Assembly (NCBI RefSeq): GCF_905475345.1
Contig: NC_066596.1
Coordinates: forward strand, 5,085,001-5,149,000
Length of the DNA: 64,000 bases
Reading direction: 5' to 3'
Origin: Vespula vulgaris
Taxonomy: Eukaryota > Arthropoda > Insecta > Hymenoptera > Vespidae
Part shown: piece by piece, positions 51,000 through 61,789 of the stretch
Numbering within the stretch: position 1 is the stretch's first letter
How the letters are laid out: the number at the start of each line of letters is the position of its first letter
Notes under the pieces: model-generated
Told to the model about the DNA's origin: nothing
Databases searched by the model: none
The model's input: the letters and a program-made list of their open reading frames with translations, nothing else
Position numbers and translations under genes: made by a program

Positions 51000-52320
51000 T
51001 GACCATTATTATATGAGAAACGCAGAAAGGCACACGTAGGAATCGAATGTCCCTGTTTTCTGGAAGGACGCGAGGACCCTTCCACGAAGACGAGGGTTGC
51101 TTTCGCAACCCAAAACAGCCCGTTGTTTTAATTACCACCACTGAAGTTTCCTCACAGAAGAGAGCTATACAACTACGATTCCGATGATTTTTCACGAGGC
51201 ACACAGCGAATCTGCCATAAACACCCTACCGCGATAATAGCGATCGCGATAAAGTGAACAACGTCGAGTGCCTTTTAACGTTTCTCCGGACCCCATTGTC
51301 TCGAGTCCCTTCGCGAGAATTCTACTTCTTCTTTCGCGATCTTCCTTTAGGCACATCGTGCGAACCCTTATTCATCCATCCTTTCTTCTTCCTTCCTGAG
51401 AATGATCTTCTCGTCTCGGTACACGAGTACTCGACTTCGCGGACACGCTTCCTGTGATTTGCATTCGAATAATTTGCGCGCTTTAATTGAATCTCTTCTT
51501 TGAATTTCTGTTCTAGCGAAAATTATTTTGTCATTCTTGTTTTATTGTGGATATAACAATAAATTGCTTTTCGGTTGGATGTCTTTCCATGCTCGACAAG
51601 TATATCGATTTTGACGTACTTTATACGATGCAGATATATGTTTCAAAAGATGGTTAACTTTTTTTTTATATTTACTACTTCTAGGTTTGACTCGCATTAA
51701 TTTCTTTCAAAATAAAGCGTGACCACGACCTACATGGAACACTCCAAAATCTCAGAAAAAAATTCGAAGTAAAAAACTACTTTACTGTGTCTCGTGCCAA
51801 GTCAAAAGAATCGTTCTCGAGTGTGTTAAACAAGAAAAAAAAGAAGTCCTACGATACGTAAGTCTCGTAAATCAAATTTCCTATTCCGGCAGAGAGATCG
51901 GTCGAGGCTTTGGCAGAGAGAAAAAAGAGAAAGAAGTAGGAAAAGAGGAAGGAGAAGAAGAGGAGAATTCGAGCGGTGTTTGGCCAAGGCACAGCAGGGT
52001 GTCTCGAGGGTGCAAATGGCCCGGTGCCGGTATACAAAAGCTAAACGAGAAGGAAGCGGTTCTCGTTAGCTGCTGACAGGAAGCTGCGCTTATAGCTCAT
52101 CGCCTCGGAAAGGTCTTCCGGTTCTCTCGAAGACTACGTTCTCGAAGAAGGATACGAAAGAGAGCCTTTGGTTCAGCCTTTCGTGGTGGTCGACGAGAAA
52201 ATAAATGTTAAAACATCGATCGATTTTTAAGGGTCTAAACGAGAGACACGTGTGAATTATTACGAATTCTTGAAATGTCCTCTAACATGGTATGATAATA
52301 TTAACTATAAATATAAAATA

Positions 52321-52680
52321 TAAATCACTCGCATTAAAGTAAAACGCCAAATTTTTCGTCTGACTACGTCATCGCAAACTACTCAAGAAAATTAAGAAAA
52401 AAAGAAGATGTTCCTATTATTGCATCGTATCGTTTTGTCTACGCTTTTATGAAGATTTGAAAAAAAAATTTTTTCTACTCTTCTTAAATAAATATAATAT
52501 ATAAATCGCTCGCAATAAAATAAAACGCCAAATTTTTCGTCTGATTACGTCATCACTAACTTTTTAAGAAAATTAAAAAAAAATGGTTCTATTACATCGT
52601 ATCGTTTCGTCTACGCTTTTACGAAGACTTGAAAGAAAAATCTTCCGTACAATTCTCGTGCACATCTTCTTACCTTTATC
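52321..52680 (+). repeat. Internal duplication in unit 1 of the array
   Basis: Two copies of the segment TAAATC(A/G)CTCGCA...GAAGA(T/C)TTGAAA lie 181 bp apart inside the first unit. No other unit has this duplication. Confidence 0.85.
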
Positions 52681-53826
52681 CTTCGTAACAGTAGGATTGT
52701 GGGAGTCACAAAGTTTTCTTGAAGACTTTCTTCTTGAAAAATACGGAAGAGAGTCTTTGGTTCTGTATTACGTGGTGGTCGACGAGAAAATAAATATTAA
52801 AATATCGATCGGTTATTAGGAGTCTAAACGAGAGACACATGTGAATTGTTACGAATCCTTGAAATGTCCTCTAATGTTGTACGATAATATTAATGATAAA
52901 TATAATATATAAATCGCTCGCAATAATGTAAAAGACTAAATTTTTCGTGTGATTGCGTCATCGCAAACTACTTAAGAAAATTAAGAAAAAAAAAATGATC
53001 CTATTATTGTGTTGTATCACCTTGTCTACATTTTTATGAAGTCTTAAGCAGAAAAAGATACGTAAGAGAGCCTTTGGTTCTGCATTTCGTGGTGGTCGAC
53101 GAGAAAAATAAATGTTAGAATATCGATTGGTTATTAGGAGTCTAAACGAAAGACACATGTGAATTGTTACGAATCCTTGAAATGTCCTCTAAAGTTGTAC
53201 GATAATATTAACGATAAATATAATATATAAATCGCTCGCAATAATGTATAACGCCAAATTTTTCGTCTGATTACGTCATCGCAAACTACTTAAGAAAATT
53301 GAAAAAAAAAATGGTCCTATTATTGCATCGTATCGTTTTGTCAACGCTTTTATGAAGACTTAAAAAAAAATCTTCCATGCACTTCTCGTGCACATCTACT
53401 TACCTTTATCCTTCGTAACATAAGGATTATGGGAATCATGGAGCTTTCTTGAAGACTGCTTTCTCGAAATATACTGAAGAGGATCTTTGGTTCCGTCCTT
53501 TGTGGTGGTCGACGAGAAACTGAATGTTAGAATATCGATCGGTTATTAGGAGTGTAAAGGAGAGACACGTGTGAATTGTTACGAATCCTTGAAATGTCCT
53601 CTATCGTTGTACGATATTATTAACGATAAATATAATATATAAGTTGCTTGCAATAAAGTAAAACGCCAAATTTTTCGTCTGATTACGTCATCGCAAACTA
53701 CTTAAGAAAATAGAGAAAAAAAATGGTCCTATTATTGCATCGTATCGTTTTGTCTACGCTTTTATAAAGACTTAAAAAAAAATCTTCCGTGCACTTCGCG
53801 TGCACATCTACTTACCTTTATCCTTC

Positions 53827-53862
53827 GTAAGGATTATGGGAATCACGTAAGGATTATGGGAG
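53827..53862 (+). repeat. Short duplication at unit 4/5 boundary
   Basis: GTAAGGATTATGGGA occurs twice in direct succession, separated by ATCAC. The other units have it once. Confidence 0.85.
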
Positions 53863-54286
53863 TTTTCTTGACGACTGTTTTCTCGAAAGATACGGAAGAG
53901 AATCTTTGCTTCCGTCCTTCGTGGTGGTCGACGAGAGACTGAATGTTAGAATATCGATCGGTTTTTCAAGGTCTAAACGAGGGACACGTGTGAATTGTTA
54001 CGAATCCTTGAAATATCCTCTAACATGGTACAACAATATTAACAATAAATATAATATATAAATCGCTTGGAATGAAATAAAATGTCAACAACTTTTTTGT
54101 CTATTCATGTTATCGGAAACTTCTTAAGAAAATTAAAAAAAAAAAAGAAAATAGTTTTATTACATCCGTATCGTTTTGTCTATGCTTTTATGAAGACTTG
54201 AAAAGAAAAATTTTTCATGCACCCCTTCTCGTGCACATCCCCCTACTTTTATCCTTTGTAACATTGGGATTATGGGAGTCACGGAG

Positions 54287-54569
54287 ATCTCTCCGTAAAC
54301 ACGCGGACTTGCCGGCGCGCGTTTGTGCTTAGCAGATCACATGGTGTGAGCTCTGACAGGGGTTCGAAGACGGCTTCATTCTTGAATGGGATTAAAGTCG
54401 ACAGCAAGAATTTCGGAAAAAAAAGCAATCCTTGACGGCTTAATACCCGATCGAAATCTAAAAAGCGGCAGTTTAAGTCTTGAAATCGGACAGGCAGAAT
54501 ATTTACATGTTCTTTATGAATATACATAGGTATATACATGGTATATATGAAGGTATACCTGATAGGTAC

Positions 54570-54572
<3 letters not shown>
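54287..54572. other. Unique sequence between the array and the AT repeat
   Basis: It contains CTCCGTAAACACGCGGACTTGCCGGCGCGC-type GC-richer sequence followed by TATACAT-rich sequence. No gene is seen. Confidence 0.5.

Positions 54573-54614
<42 letters not shown>
54573..54614. repeat. (TA)21 microsatellite
   Basis: Forty-two uninterrupted bases of TA, preceded by degenerate TATAC/TATG sequence from about 54520. Confidence 0.96.
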
Positions 54615-54617
<3 letters not shown>

Positions 54618-55111
54618 CTCACATTTGTATTTATATCTCCGTGTGCGTTTGTACGATAGAGCCGATTTTCACGCTAGTCTCGTAGAAATCTCCTTTGAAG
54701 CTTTCCATCCCTTATACTTCCCGTTTCTTTCATGTCGCCTTGAAGTCGTGCCGACTTATTCACGAACCCCAAGAAATGTTGTTTACTTCCCTCGAAAAGG
54801 GCATTGTGCGTACTTAGAAGAAAAGAGACTTTACCCTTCCGAAATGGCTGACCTTTCTTCGGAAGGCCCCGTGAGAACGAAAAATTCGAACATAGACGAA
54901 TAGAGAAAGAGAGAGAGACGGGTAAGACTACTTGCTAACACAGGGGAATTATTTATCTGTTATGAAAGCATTTCGGATTATCTTTTCCTCTACTTGTACG
55001 ACTATAAATCCATCGAACTTGGTAAGTTTGTACAAGAATGATATCGTTATCGTCGAGTTTCTTCTTTGTTGCATGGGATCGTTGTCCCCATGACGTGGTC
55101 TCCACATATTC

Positions 55112-55130
55112 CTATCTATCTATCTATCTT
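55112..55130. repeat. (CTAT)n microsatellite
   Basis: Four to five CTAT tetranucleotides. Confidence 0.85.
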
Positions 55131-55299
55131 GAAGTTAAAATCACAGAAACGAAATTCGAGCGGCAAACGATCGCTTTCAAGTTTAGGATTCGCTTTATTC
55201 ACTTTGAACGTGATCATCAGCCATGCCAGAATATTTTCTTAGGAAAAACTTAACTTCCGTGGTCAACGTCACAGATGGACGACGATTATGGGTTTTGAA

Positions 55300-55620
55300 A
55301 ACATCGAAACAAGGCGAGACTCGTATTCGCGGAATAGTACGAGAACGTCCTGTGGGATTTGACGAGGGATGACCAGGATACGAAGGGCTAGGCAACCTTC
55401 AGTACCGCCCATCCAGAAGGTCGACCAGGTCCTGGATCTAGAAAATACGGGCCGTCGATCTTCCAACGCCGTGGCAAAGCCCGCGAGCTTAACGTCGTAA
55501 GCTGCTCTCACCGAGCGAACTCCCACTGGCCAGCTCGTACTTGCCTCGTCTTCTCGTTCTAACGTCCGACAAGGATTTCGCCAAAATCTCTGGACCGCAG
55601 CTGCGTTTCTCATATTCTCA
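55300..55620. other. GC-rich block with open frames on both strands
   Basis: The block is clearly GC-richer than its flanks and free of microsatellites. The minus strand is open for 114 codons (55269-55613). The plus strand has a 43-codon ATG-to-stop frame (55369-55500), starting MTRIRRARQP and ending KPASLTS. Neither matches a family I recognise and no convincing splice acceptor precedes either. It could be an exon, a small ORF or a conserved non-coding element. Confidence 0.25.
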
Positions 55621-55966
55621 TCTGTCTTTGTATTCTTGTTTCTGTATACGTTCGTTCATCGTGTGCGTTTCCTCTTATACGGAAACCGACGATCCGCTCC
55701 AATAAGCGTGTTCGTGCGTTCGAAAAATAAAGAAAAAAAAGGAATAAAAAAAAAGAGAAAGAGAGAAAGAGAGTGAGAGAAAGAAAAATGAGCGAGAAAA
55801 AAGAGCGAATATGAAAGGACGCGTTCGCTGGACAAACAGGGACCTCGTTTCTGCGTGAGTACTCATTCGTTGCGTGAATATGTATACCGGGTGAGTTTCC
55901 AGTGATAACGTGTGTAGCCGGATCGCTTGTCAGATCGATAATGGGCAGACTTTACTTTTCTCTTTT

Positions 55967-56007
<41 letters not shown>

Positions 56008-57202
56008 TTATATATATGTGTGGATGTATATATATGGATAATGACGATATCGATAAAATTCAAAATAAATAGGACTTGACGATAACGATTAGAGAACAAT
56101 CTTTGAAATACATAAATATAAAAAAGCTCACCGGGTATAACACACATTGAATTCTTTGTGCCTTCACGCATGAAACTCCAAAGCAAAGAAAAAACTCATT
56201 TTGAAAAGCTCATATACACACAGCCTGGATAGGCTTTCCACGCGAAATAATTCTTGGCCACTTCGTAATTTAATGCTCGTAATTCATTGGCGCGTGATTT
56301 TTTTCGATCGGCCGATTTCTACTTCAGAAAAAGAAAAAAAAAAGGAAATTTATTCTTTCTTTCCTTTGCTCTTATTCGCAATTTCGAAATCAAAACGTTA
56401 TTCTTTCGCACCGTTTTCTACATTTCTGTATTTCAACTTTTCCATTATTCTTTCCAATAAAAACTGTGAAAGAGGAACTTCTCGTGGAACTTAAAATTAC
56501 ACGTTGTTATCGAGCTATTTATCGAGCTTTGTGAGTCACGCAAGAAAGAGAGATAAAAAGTGAAGAAGAGAGAAGGAAAGATGTTTCGTAGAGAGTTTAT
56601 TTTCGAAAAATGTTTCCTCAGGTATGCATGGCGCTTTCCACGATAAGATATTTCAATATTGACACCCTGCCAGTATTTGCCGGGCGGCACCGTGAGATTA
56701 GACGAGGAAGAGAGCAGTCTGTACATATTTGTACGAATTTCACTTTAGGCGATTCCACTTTCCGATAATCGTCTATGAGCGACAAAGAGACGCGCGAGCG
56801 AGTTGCGTCAACTTTGGTAAACAGGATCCAACGAGTCTTCTTTTCGTTCTTTCTCTGTTTTCCATTCCTTTTTTCTCTCCACTTAGTGCGACTAACTAGA
56901 GAAATTATCAGTGATGATCATCAAGGGTCAACGTCCTAAAGAATTTCGGTCGTTGTTTTAATTCGAATCCACTTAACTGATCCAAGATTCGATAAATATA
57001 TCGTTAAAACTAATTAAAATTTTTTACAATAGAAAATAATGTGAAAAATATTCAAAATAAAAATAATCTCACAATCAGGATATAATAATTTTCAGGTTTA
57101 AAATTAATCTTTTTTCTACTTGTTCTACCAAACAACTTTGGATTTAGACTTTACCTCTATTTGCGAGCTGACATGATACAAACTCTATGTAATGAGGATT
57201 TG
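55621..57202. other. AT-rich non-coding stretch
   Basis: No gene is recognised. It holds A/G-rich sequence at 55725-55810, an AT microsatellite at 55973-56004, and short A homopolymers. Confidence 0.5.
55973..56004. repeat. (TA)16 microsatellite
   Basis: Thirty-two bases of TA followed by degenerate TATG/TATAC sequence. Confidence 0.95.
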
Positions 57203-57214
57203 TCTCTCTCTGTT

Positions 57215-57250
<36 letters not shown>
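57203..57250. repeat. (TC)n microsatellite
   Basis: The pure core at about 57214-57239 has interrupted ends. Confidence 0.94.
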
Positions 57251-57251
<1 letters not shown>

Positions 57252-57570
57252 TGGGTAATGCAATCTACGTTTGCAGGTTTTCCTACGGAATTCTAGCGAA
57301 GAAACCGTTGACGCGTGCACGTTCCGTAGTTCAAATAGCTCGAGTCTGTGACGATTCGTGAGTTTGCTTGACCTCTGGATAGACTAGGAAAGGTGATATT
57401 ATGCAATTCGAAATTTTCGGTAAGTTGTAGTAATCCAATCTATAGTATGAATTCTCGTGATCTTGCTGACTAGCAGAGTTGCTATCCAGCAACCATTTGA
57501 TTAACATTTTAGGATGTAACTGGAATCGAATCATTGTCGTGAAGCAAAAGAAAAGAGTAAAGTAGAAAAG

Positions 57571-57702
57571 AAAAGAGAAGAGAAGAGAAGAGAAGAGAAG
57601 AGAAGAGAAGAGAAGAGAAGAGAAGAGAAGAGAAGAGAAGAGAAGAGAAGAGAAGAGAAGAGAAGAGAAGAAAAGAAAAGAGAAGAGAAGAGAAGAGAAG
57701 AG
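57571..57702. repeat. (AGAAG)n pentanucleotide microsatellite
   Basis: About 26 units of AGAAG, interrupted once by two AAAAG units at about 57671-57680. Minus-strand frames read as LLFSS repeats and are artefacts. Confidence 0.97.
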
Positions 57703-57895
57703 ATTGGACGATAGAAAGAGAGAAGGAAGATAGGAACGAAGAGAAATGTTGTAGTAAGTAAGAAGACCTCTTTGTGAGAGGTCGTCTCTCCAAGAACTAA
57801 AGATGCAACGAGCTCGGTAGCGTTCCGTGGAAGACGATGCAATATGTATGCCCGCATTATCTATCCTAGACTACGGGAGTCTCCAAAGACGACCA

Positions 57896-57901
57896 TCTCT
57901 C

Positions 57902-57943
<42 letters not shown>
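57896..57943. repeat. (TC)n microsatellite
   Basis: TC repeats with one TTTC interruption. Confidence 0.94.
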
Positions 57944-58734
57944 AAGTCTACCTTGTCACGGGCCAAAGGTCGTAACCCCTCGGAGAGTTAAACTTTGATT
58001 ATAGTTTCAGATTTCTACGGGGAAAATCGTCAAGTGGAATAAAACATAGTTCGCGAAACTTCGTTACGTTGAGCCTTGGCAATATCCAGATAGTTATCGT
58101 CGAGTTTATCGTGGAAATATACCGGGAAGAGACGGAAAATTGTAGGAGAGAAGATAAAATGTTGCTGCGGAGGCGTTAAGAACAAAGAACGGAAGTCGCT
58201 CGTGCGCTTCTTCCTGATCGTACGGTACGTACTAGAACGTCGTACGCGCACACAAACTGTTCCTATATTCGCGCCTGCGTTGATGTCATGATCACGTGCC
58301 ATATTCTTTGAGCGCGCGAAACACGAAACGGAAATCCTTGTGCGACGGCAAACATTGCATGCTTATTTATGTTAAACGACGATGTGACCTTTTGTTTCTT
58401 CTTTTTCTTTTTTTCTTCCCGTTTTTTTTTCTTTTCTCGTGAGAAAGTTTTGCGACCGAACGAATCGACGATAGTGAAAATGTAACTTCGATTTGATTAT
58501 TTTTCATAAAGAAATAAATGTAATAAATTTATCACCGGTTACTTAGGTACCTACGTAGAAATGTGATGTATCCATTCCTTGATGGTAAAATTTAAAAACT
58601 AAAAGATACGAACAATGACATATTTCTTGAAAGTAAGTACCTTCAGTCTCCTCAACGATTCAATTACATAAGGTTGTACGTACAGTCTCGGTCGTTCGAT
58701 AGTCCGTTAAATATTAAATTCGTAGAGGCGTAAG
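57944..58734. other. Non-coding stretch
   Basis: No gene is recognised. A minus-strand 90-codon frame at 58030-58302 is unrecognised. A pyrimidine-rich patch lies at 58390-58440. Confidence 0.45.
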
Positions 58735-58980
58735 ATGAGTGAGACGGGTAGAAAAGCAGTAGCGCGGAACCCCGACCGCTATGGCTTGTTCCAAATTAGT
58801 TGCAGACGTTTCATTTATAATGCTGCCACTATTATGCCAGCCGGCAGCTACAATGGCATTGTCGAGGGCACGCCTGCTAGTAGCACGCGCGTACCTCGTG
58901 CTCGCATACCGAGGAAGAACAATCGGAAATGCCGACGTGTCCCAACCCGAGAGAGAAGAGCGAGTGAGTAAAATAGAGTG
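58735..58980. other. GC-rich block with open frames on both strands
   Basis: The plus strand carries a 78-codon ATG frame (58735-58971, starting MSETGRKAVARNP). The minus strand is open for 126 codons (58714-59094). The sequence is non-repetitive and contains GCCAGCCGGCAGC. I recognise no domain and see no clean splice sites. It could be a coding exon or a conserved non-coding element. Confidence 0.25.
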
Positions 58981-59026
58981 GTGGGGAGAAGGGTAACATA
59001 ATGTGGACACACGAAAGGTTCCTACG

Positions 59027-59049
59027 TATTCGTCCAACTTGGACGAATA
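59027..59049. repeat. 23-bp palindrome
   Basis: Arms TATTCGTCCAA and TTGGACGAATA are perfectly complementary around a single C. An uninterrupted 11-bp arm on each side is unusual by chance. Confidence 0.92.
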
Positions 59050-59536
59050 TTGCCAATGAAAATTTTGTGCCTCGTGGTCTCCTTTAATCGTCACACCCTG
59101 TACGATTATTGAATCGGTCGATCGTCATGAGAAGCGATTTTCTAGGATGAATCATGCATTATGACCTTCTGAGAAAGAGCTTGTCTCATCGTCAACCACC
59201 ATTATTAACTTTGAAACCGTGTCTAATCGACCCTTACAATTTTGGACCAATCGGTTATTGAAGTTTTTCTCGAAATTTATCATTAGCTAGATAGGTATAT
59301 GTACTTGGTCTTTTTATTGTGTTACGTACAAAAGGAGATATTTGCTTTGGGAGGGAATTTGTTTCAAGCTTGTGCGTCTAATTTAAGAGGTTTGGATCCT
59401 TATTATATTCGCGATACGTCACGCATACAAGGAACTTCTTCCAATTGGTCCCAGCCGGTCGACAATTAAAATGCTCGAGATACCAAAAAACTCGAAGAAC
59501 TCTACATGTTCTCTTTTCCTCTCATTCTAATTCCTA

Positions 59537-59540
59537 CTCT

Positions 59541-59592
<52 letters not shown>
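59537..59592. repeat. (TC)n microsatellite
   Basis: TC repeats with TTTC interruptions. The 182-codon plus-strand frame starting at 59445 runs through this and two T-rich tracts (59728-59748 and 59810-59850) and is not accepted as a gene. Confidence 0.95.
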
Positions 59593-61006
59593 TACATAGC
59601 GTTGATAAATTTCGTCCGGTCCGTGACAGATTTCCGCAAAAAAATGCGCGAGCACGTGTTCGTGTTCGTTCGTCGTTCGTGCCACATCATCGTCCAGGCC
59701 GTGCAAACTCAGTTTTCTTCGGTCTTCCTTTTTTTCTTTTTTCTTTAGGAGGGTCAGGACCAACCCGGATAATAATCGCGCGGAGAGCGAAAAAAGCATT
59801 CTTCGTTCCTTTCTTTTTTTTTCTTTTTTTCTTTTTCTTTTTTTACTTCCCTTGCGAGCGGAGAACTCTTTGGAAAAAAAGTGAGAGCGTGCGAGTAGTA
59901 ACGTTCATCCGCGAGTTTACGCGATTCGACTGTGAACGAAATTGTTTTTCCACCCTCTGTAGTCTCGCCGCGCGAAGAAGGCGAAAAGCGTAGGGAGGAA
60001 GATTGAGAGAAAAAAGGGAAGAGAGAGAAAGAGAGAGAGAAGTAGGAACGACGTTTATTTTCCGCGTTCGTCGTGATGCAGTGCTTACCGCGGATTCGTA
60101 CTCGTGGATTTAGAATCTTGCTGGAAAAAGCAACCACGCATACTTGGGGAGGAAAGGAGTTGAAGAAAAAAAAAAAGAGAATAAAAAAGGTGAGAGAGAG
60201 AGAGAGAAAGAGAGATGGAATAAAAATAGTAGAAAGGGAGAACAGAGGAAGGAGAAAAGGTAGCAGAGCGACAGAAGTGGACTTGCGAAAGAAAAGGGTG
60301 GGGGTTGGAAAAGAAGGAGAAAGATTTTACGGGGGGTTGGAGCAGGGTAAAAAGACTCGGCGTTTCGCTGAGAGTTACGAGGTTCAGGTGTGCGAGTGTA
60401 CATTATTACAAAAAGAAGACCGCATCGTTTTTCCGAACTCTCTTTCTCTCTCTCTCTCTGTTTCTCTGTTTCCCTCGCTTCTTGTTTTTCATCCTTATTG
60501 ATTTCATTCTTATATTACATTGTTTATGTTTCTCACACCTTTCTTTCCGAAGCATTTGATTTCCCATCGTTTCTTTCGATCTATTTAAATAAAAATAATT
60601 CAATAAGATAATGTGAATTGTAATAATTCACAGTCTCGATTATAGTTTACGTAGACTCATTGATACTTATTAAATTAATCTGTAGGAGGATCGAGATGAG
60701 AGTTGTACTCGCGACGATAGATCTCGTTCCTTTGATTATTATCAATGGGTTTATCAATGGGTCGATGAGTACTTGAAGAGTTGAGGAGTACGTCGGCAGA
60801 TCGGAGTACATGGTAGGACTCCTAGCATGTTTAAAAAATTGCTGATCATAACAAATTTTAAGTACCGCCGTGCTGCATCTCGAGTGTTACCGGGGACAAA
60901 CGAAAGATGTGGGATGCTGAACAATATCTCTAATGAGGAAAAATACGGTGTCTGCGGTAGGCTGAGAGACTTTTTCAATGGATTCGTAAAGAAAAGAGAA
61001 AAAGAT

Positions 61007-61012
<6 letters not shown>
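59593..61012. other. Purine/pyrimidine-rich non-coding stretch
   Basis: No gene is recognised. Strand-asymmetric A/G or T/C tracts dominate (59728-59850, 60000-60045, 60160-60350, 60440-60480) and generate many low-complexity frames. Confidence 0.5.

Positions 61013-61048
<36 letters not shown>
61013..61048. repeat. (AG)n microsatellite
   Basis: Eighteen AG repeats inside a purine tract (60991-61070). The 151-codon plus frame 60827-61282 spans it; its flanks are non-repetitive but unrecognised. Confidence 0.96.
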
Positions 61049-61051
<3 letters not shown>

Positions 61052-61696
61052 GAGAGAGAGAGAGAAAGAAACACGTTTGTCGCGACGAACTCCTCAGAGG
61101 GATATGAGGATTTGTACATTTATGCGGAAAACGATACACGAAAAATCTCGTTAAGAGGCATCGCACCACGACGACGAAGAAAAGAGGTGGTTGTAATGCG
61201 GGTCGAGATAAAGAGAGGGGTAAGTTCTCGTTCTGTTCCGCTTTTAAAATACCGTAGCTGTCTGAAGAAAGAAGGATACTAGCGTATATATTTTGTTGGG
61301 CTTACGGGATCTCGTCTGATACGTGGGACAAGAGAAAAAATATGCATTTCTTGCTAGCAGTCCTCTTCTCTTTCCCTTCTGTCTCTTTCTGTTTCTTTCT
61401 CTTTCTCTTTCTCTGAACAGCTCAGCCGTTTTCTTCAAAATGGTTCCCATATAACAGGCAGACTGATCGTTCTATGCAAGTGAAGAAAAATCCGATTTCG
61501 ATGATCGGGAAATTCTACCTACTTTGTATGATCTTCTTTTACAACGAACGATTTTCTTCAAAAGAATTATGTTATGTTTCCACGTCACGTCACAAACACA
61601 AGGAAGATACGCTATTGTTCGACAAGTAGTAGGTAAGTTTATGATCGATCTGATACAAGCCCAGTTTCTCGTCGATCTTCTTCGAGTCTCAACATA

Positions 61697-61740
61697 GAAG
61701 AAGAAGAAGAAGAAGAAGACGAAGAAGAGAAGAGAGAGAT
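61697..61740. repeat. (GAA)n microsatellite with GA tail
   Basis: About nine GAA units with one GAC variant, running into GA repeats. Confidence 0.93.
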
Positions 61741-61789
61741 GGATAGAGAGAAAGAGAGGAGGAGAAAGGGAGAGAGAGTAAGGTAAAGT

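Larger units (their letters stand above)
45807..52120. other. Mostly AT-rich non-coding stretch
   Basis: No gene is recognised. It contains TC or GA microsatellites at 48706-48744, 49600-49627 and 50945-50999. GC-richer segments lie at 47640-47960 (with a 67-codon open frame lacking ATG at 47667-47870) and at 48340-48500. Confidence 0.45.
52121..54286 (+). repeat. Degenerate tandem array, about five units of about 415 bp
   Basis: The marker GTGGTGGTCGACGAGA recurs at 52183, 52772, 53089, 53502 and 53921, giving spacings of 589, 317, 413 and 419 bp. The array begins and ends at the same phase of the unit, before TTTTCTTGAAGAC and after GGGAGTCACGGAG, so it holds whole units. Approximate units are 52121-52713, 52714 to about 53055, about 53056-53443, 53444-53861 and 53862-54286. 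Unit 1 is long because an inner segment of about 180 bp is duplicated (52321 and 52502). Units 2 and 3 are joined across a deletion of about 100 bp. Each unit has an AT-rich half (ATAAATATAATATATAAATC) and a more mixed half. I do not recognise it as a known transposon family; no terminal inverted repeats or transposase are visible. Confidence 0.92.

Noticed and set aside
52121..54286. Tandem array considered as a CRISPR array
   Set aside because: Units are about 415 bp and similar along their whole length, with no short repeat and unique spacer structure, in a eukaryotic context.
57509..57857. Two minus-strand frames with LLFSS repeats
   Set aside because: These are direct translations of the AGAAG pentanucleotide array.
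59445..59993. 182-codon plus-strand open frame
   Set aside because: It is built from a TC microsatellite and two T-rich tracts, giving Ser-Leu and Phe-rich runs.
60827..61282. 151-codon plus-strand open frame
   Set aside because: The core is Arg-Glu repeats from the AG microsatellite. The flanks are unrecognised and no splice or promoter evidence supports it.
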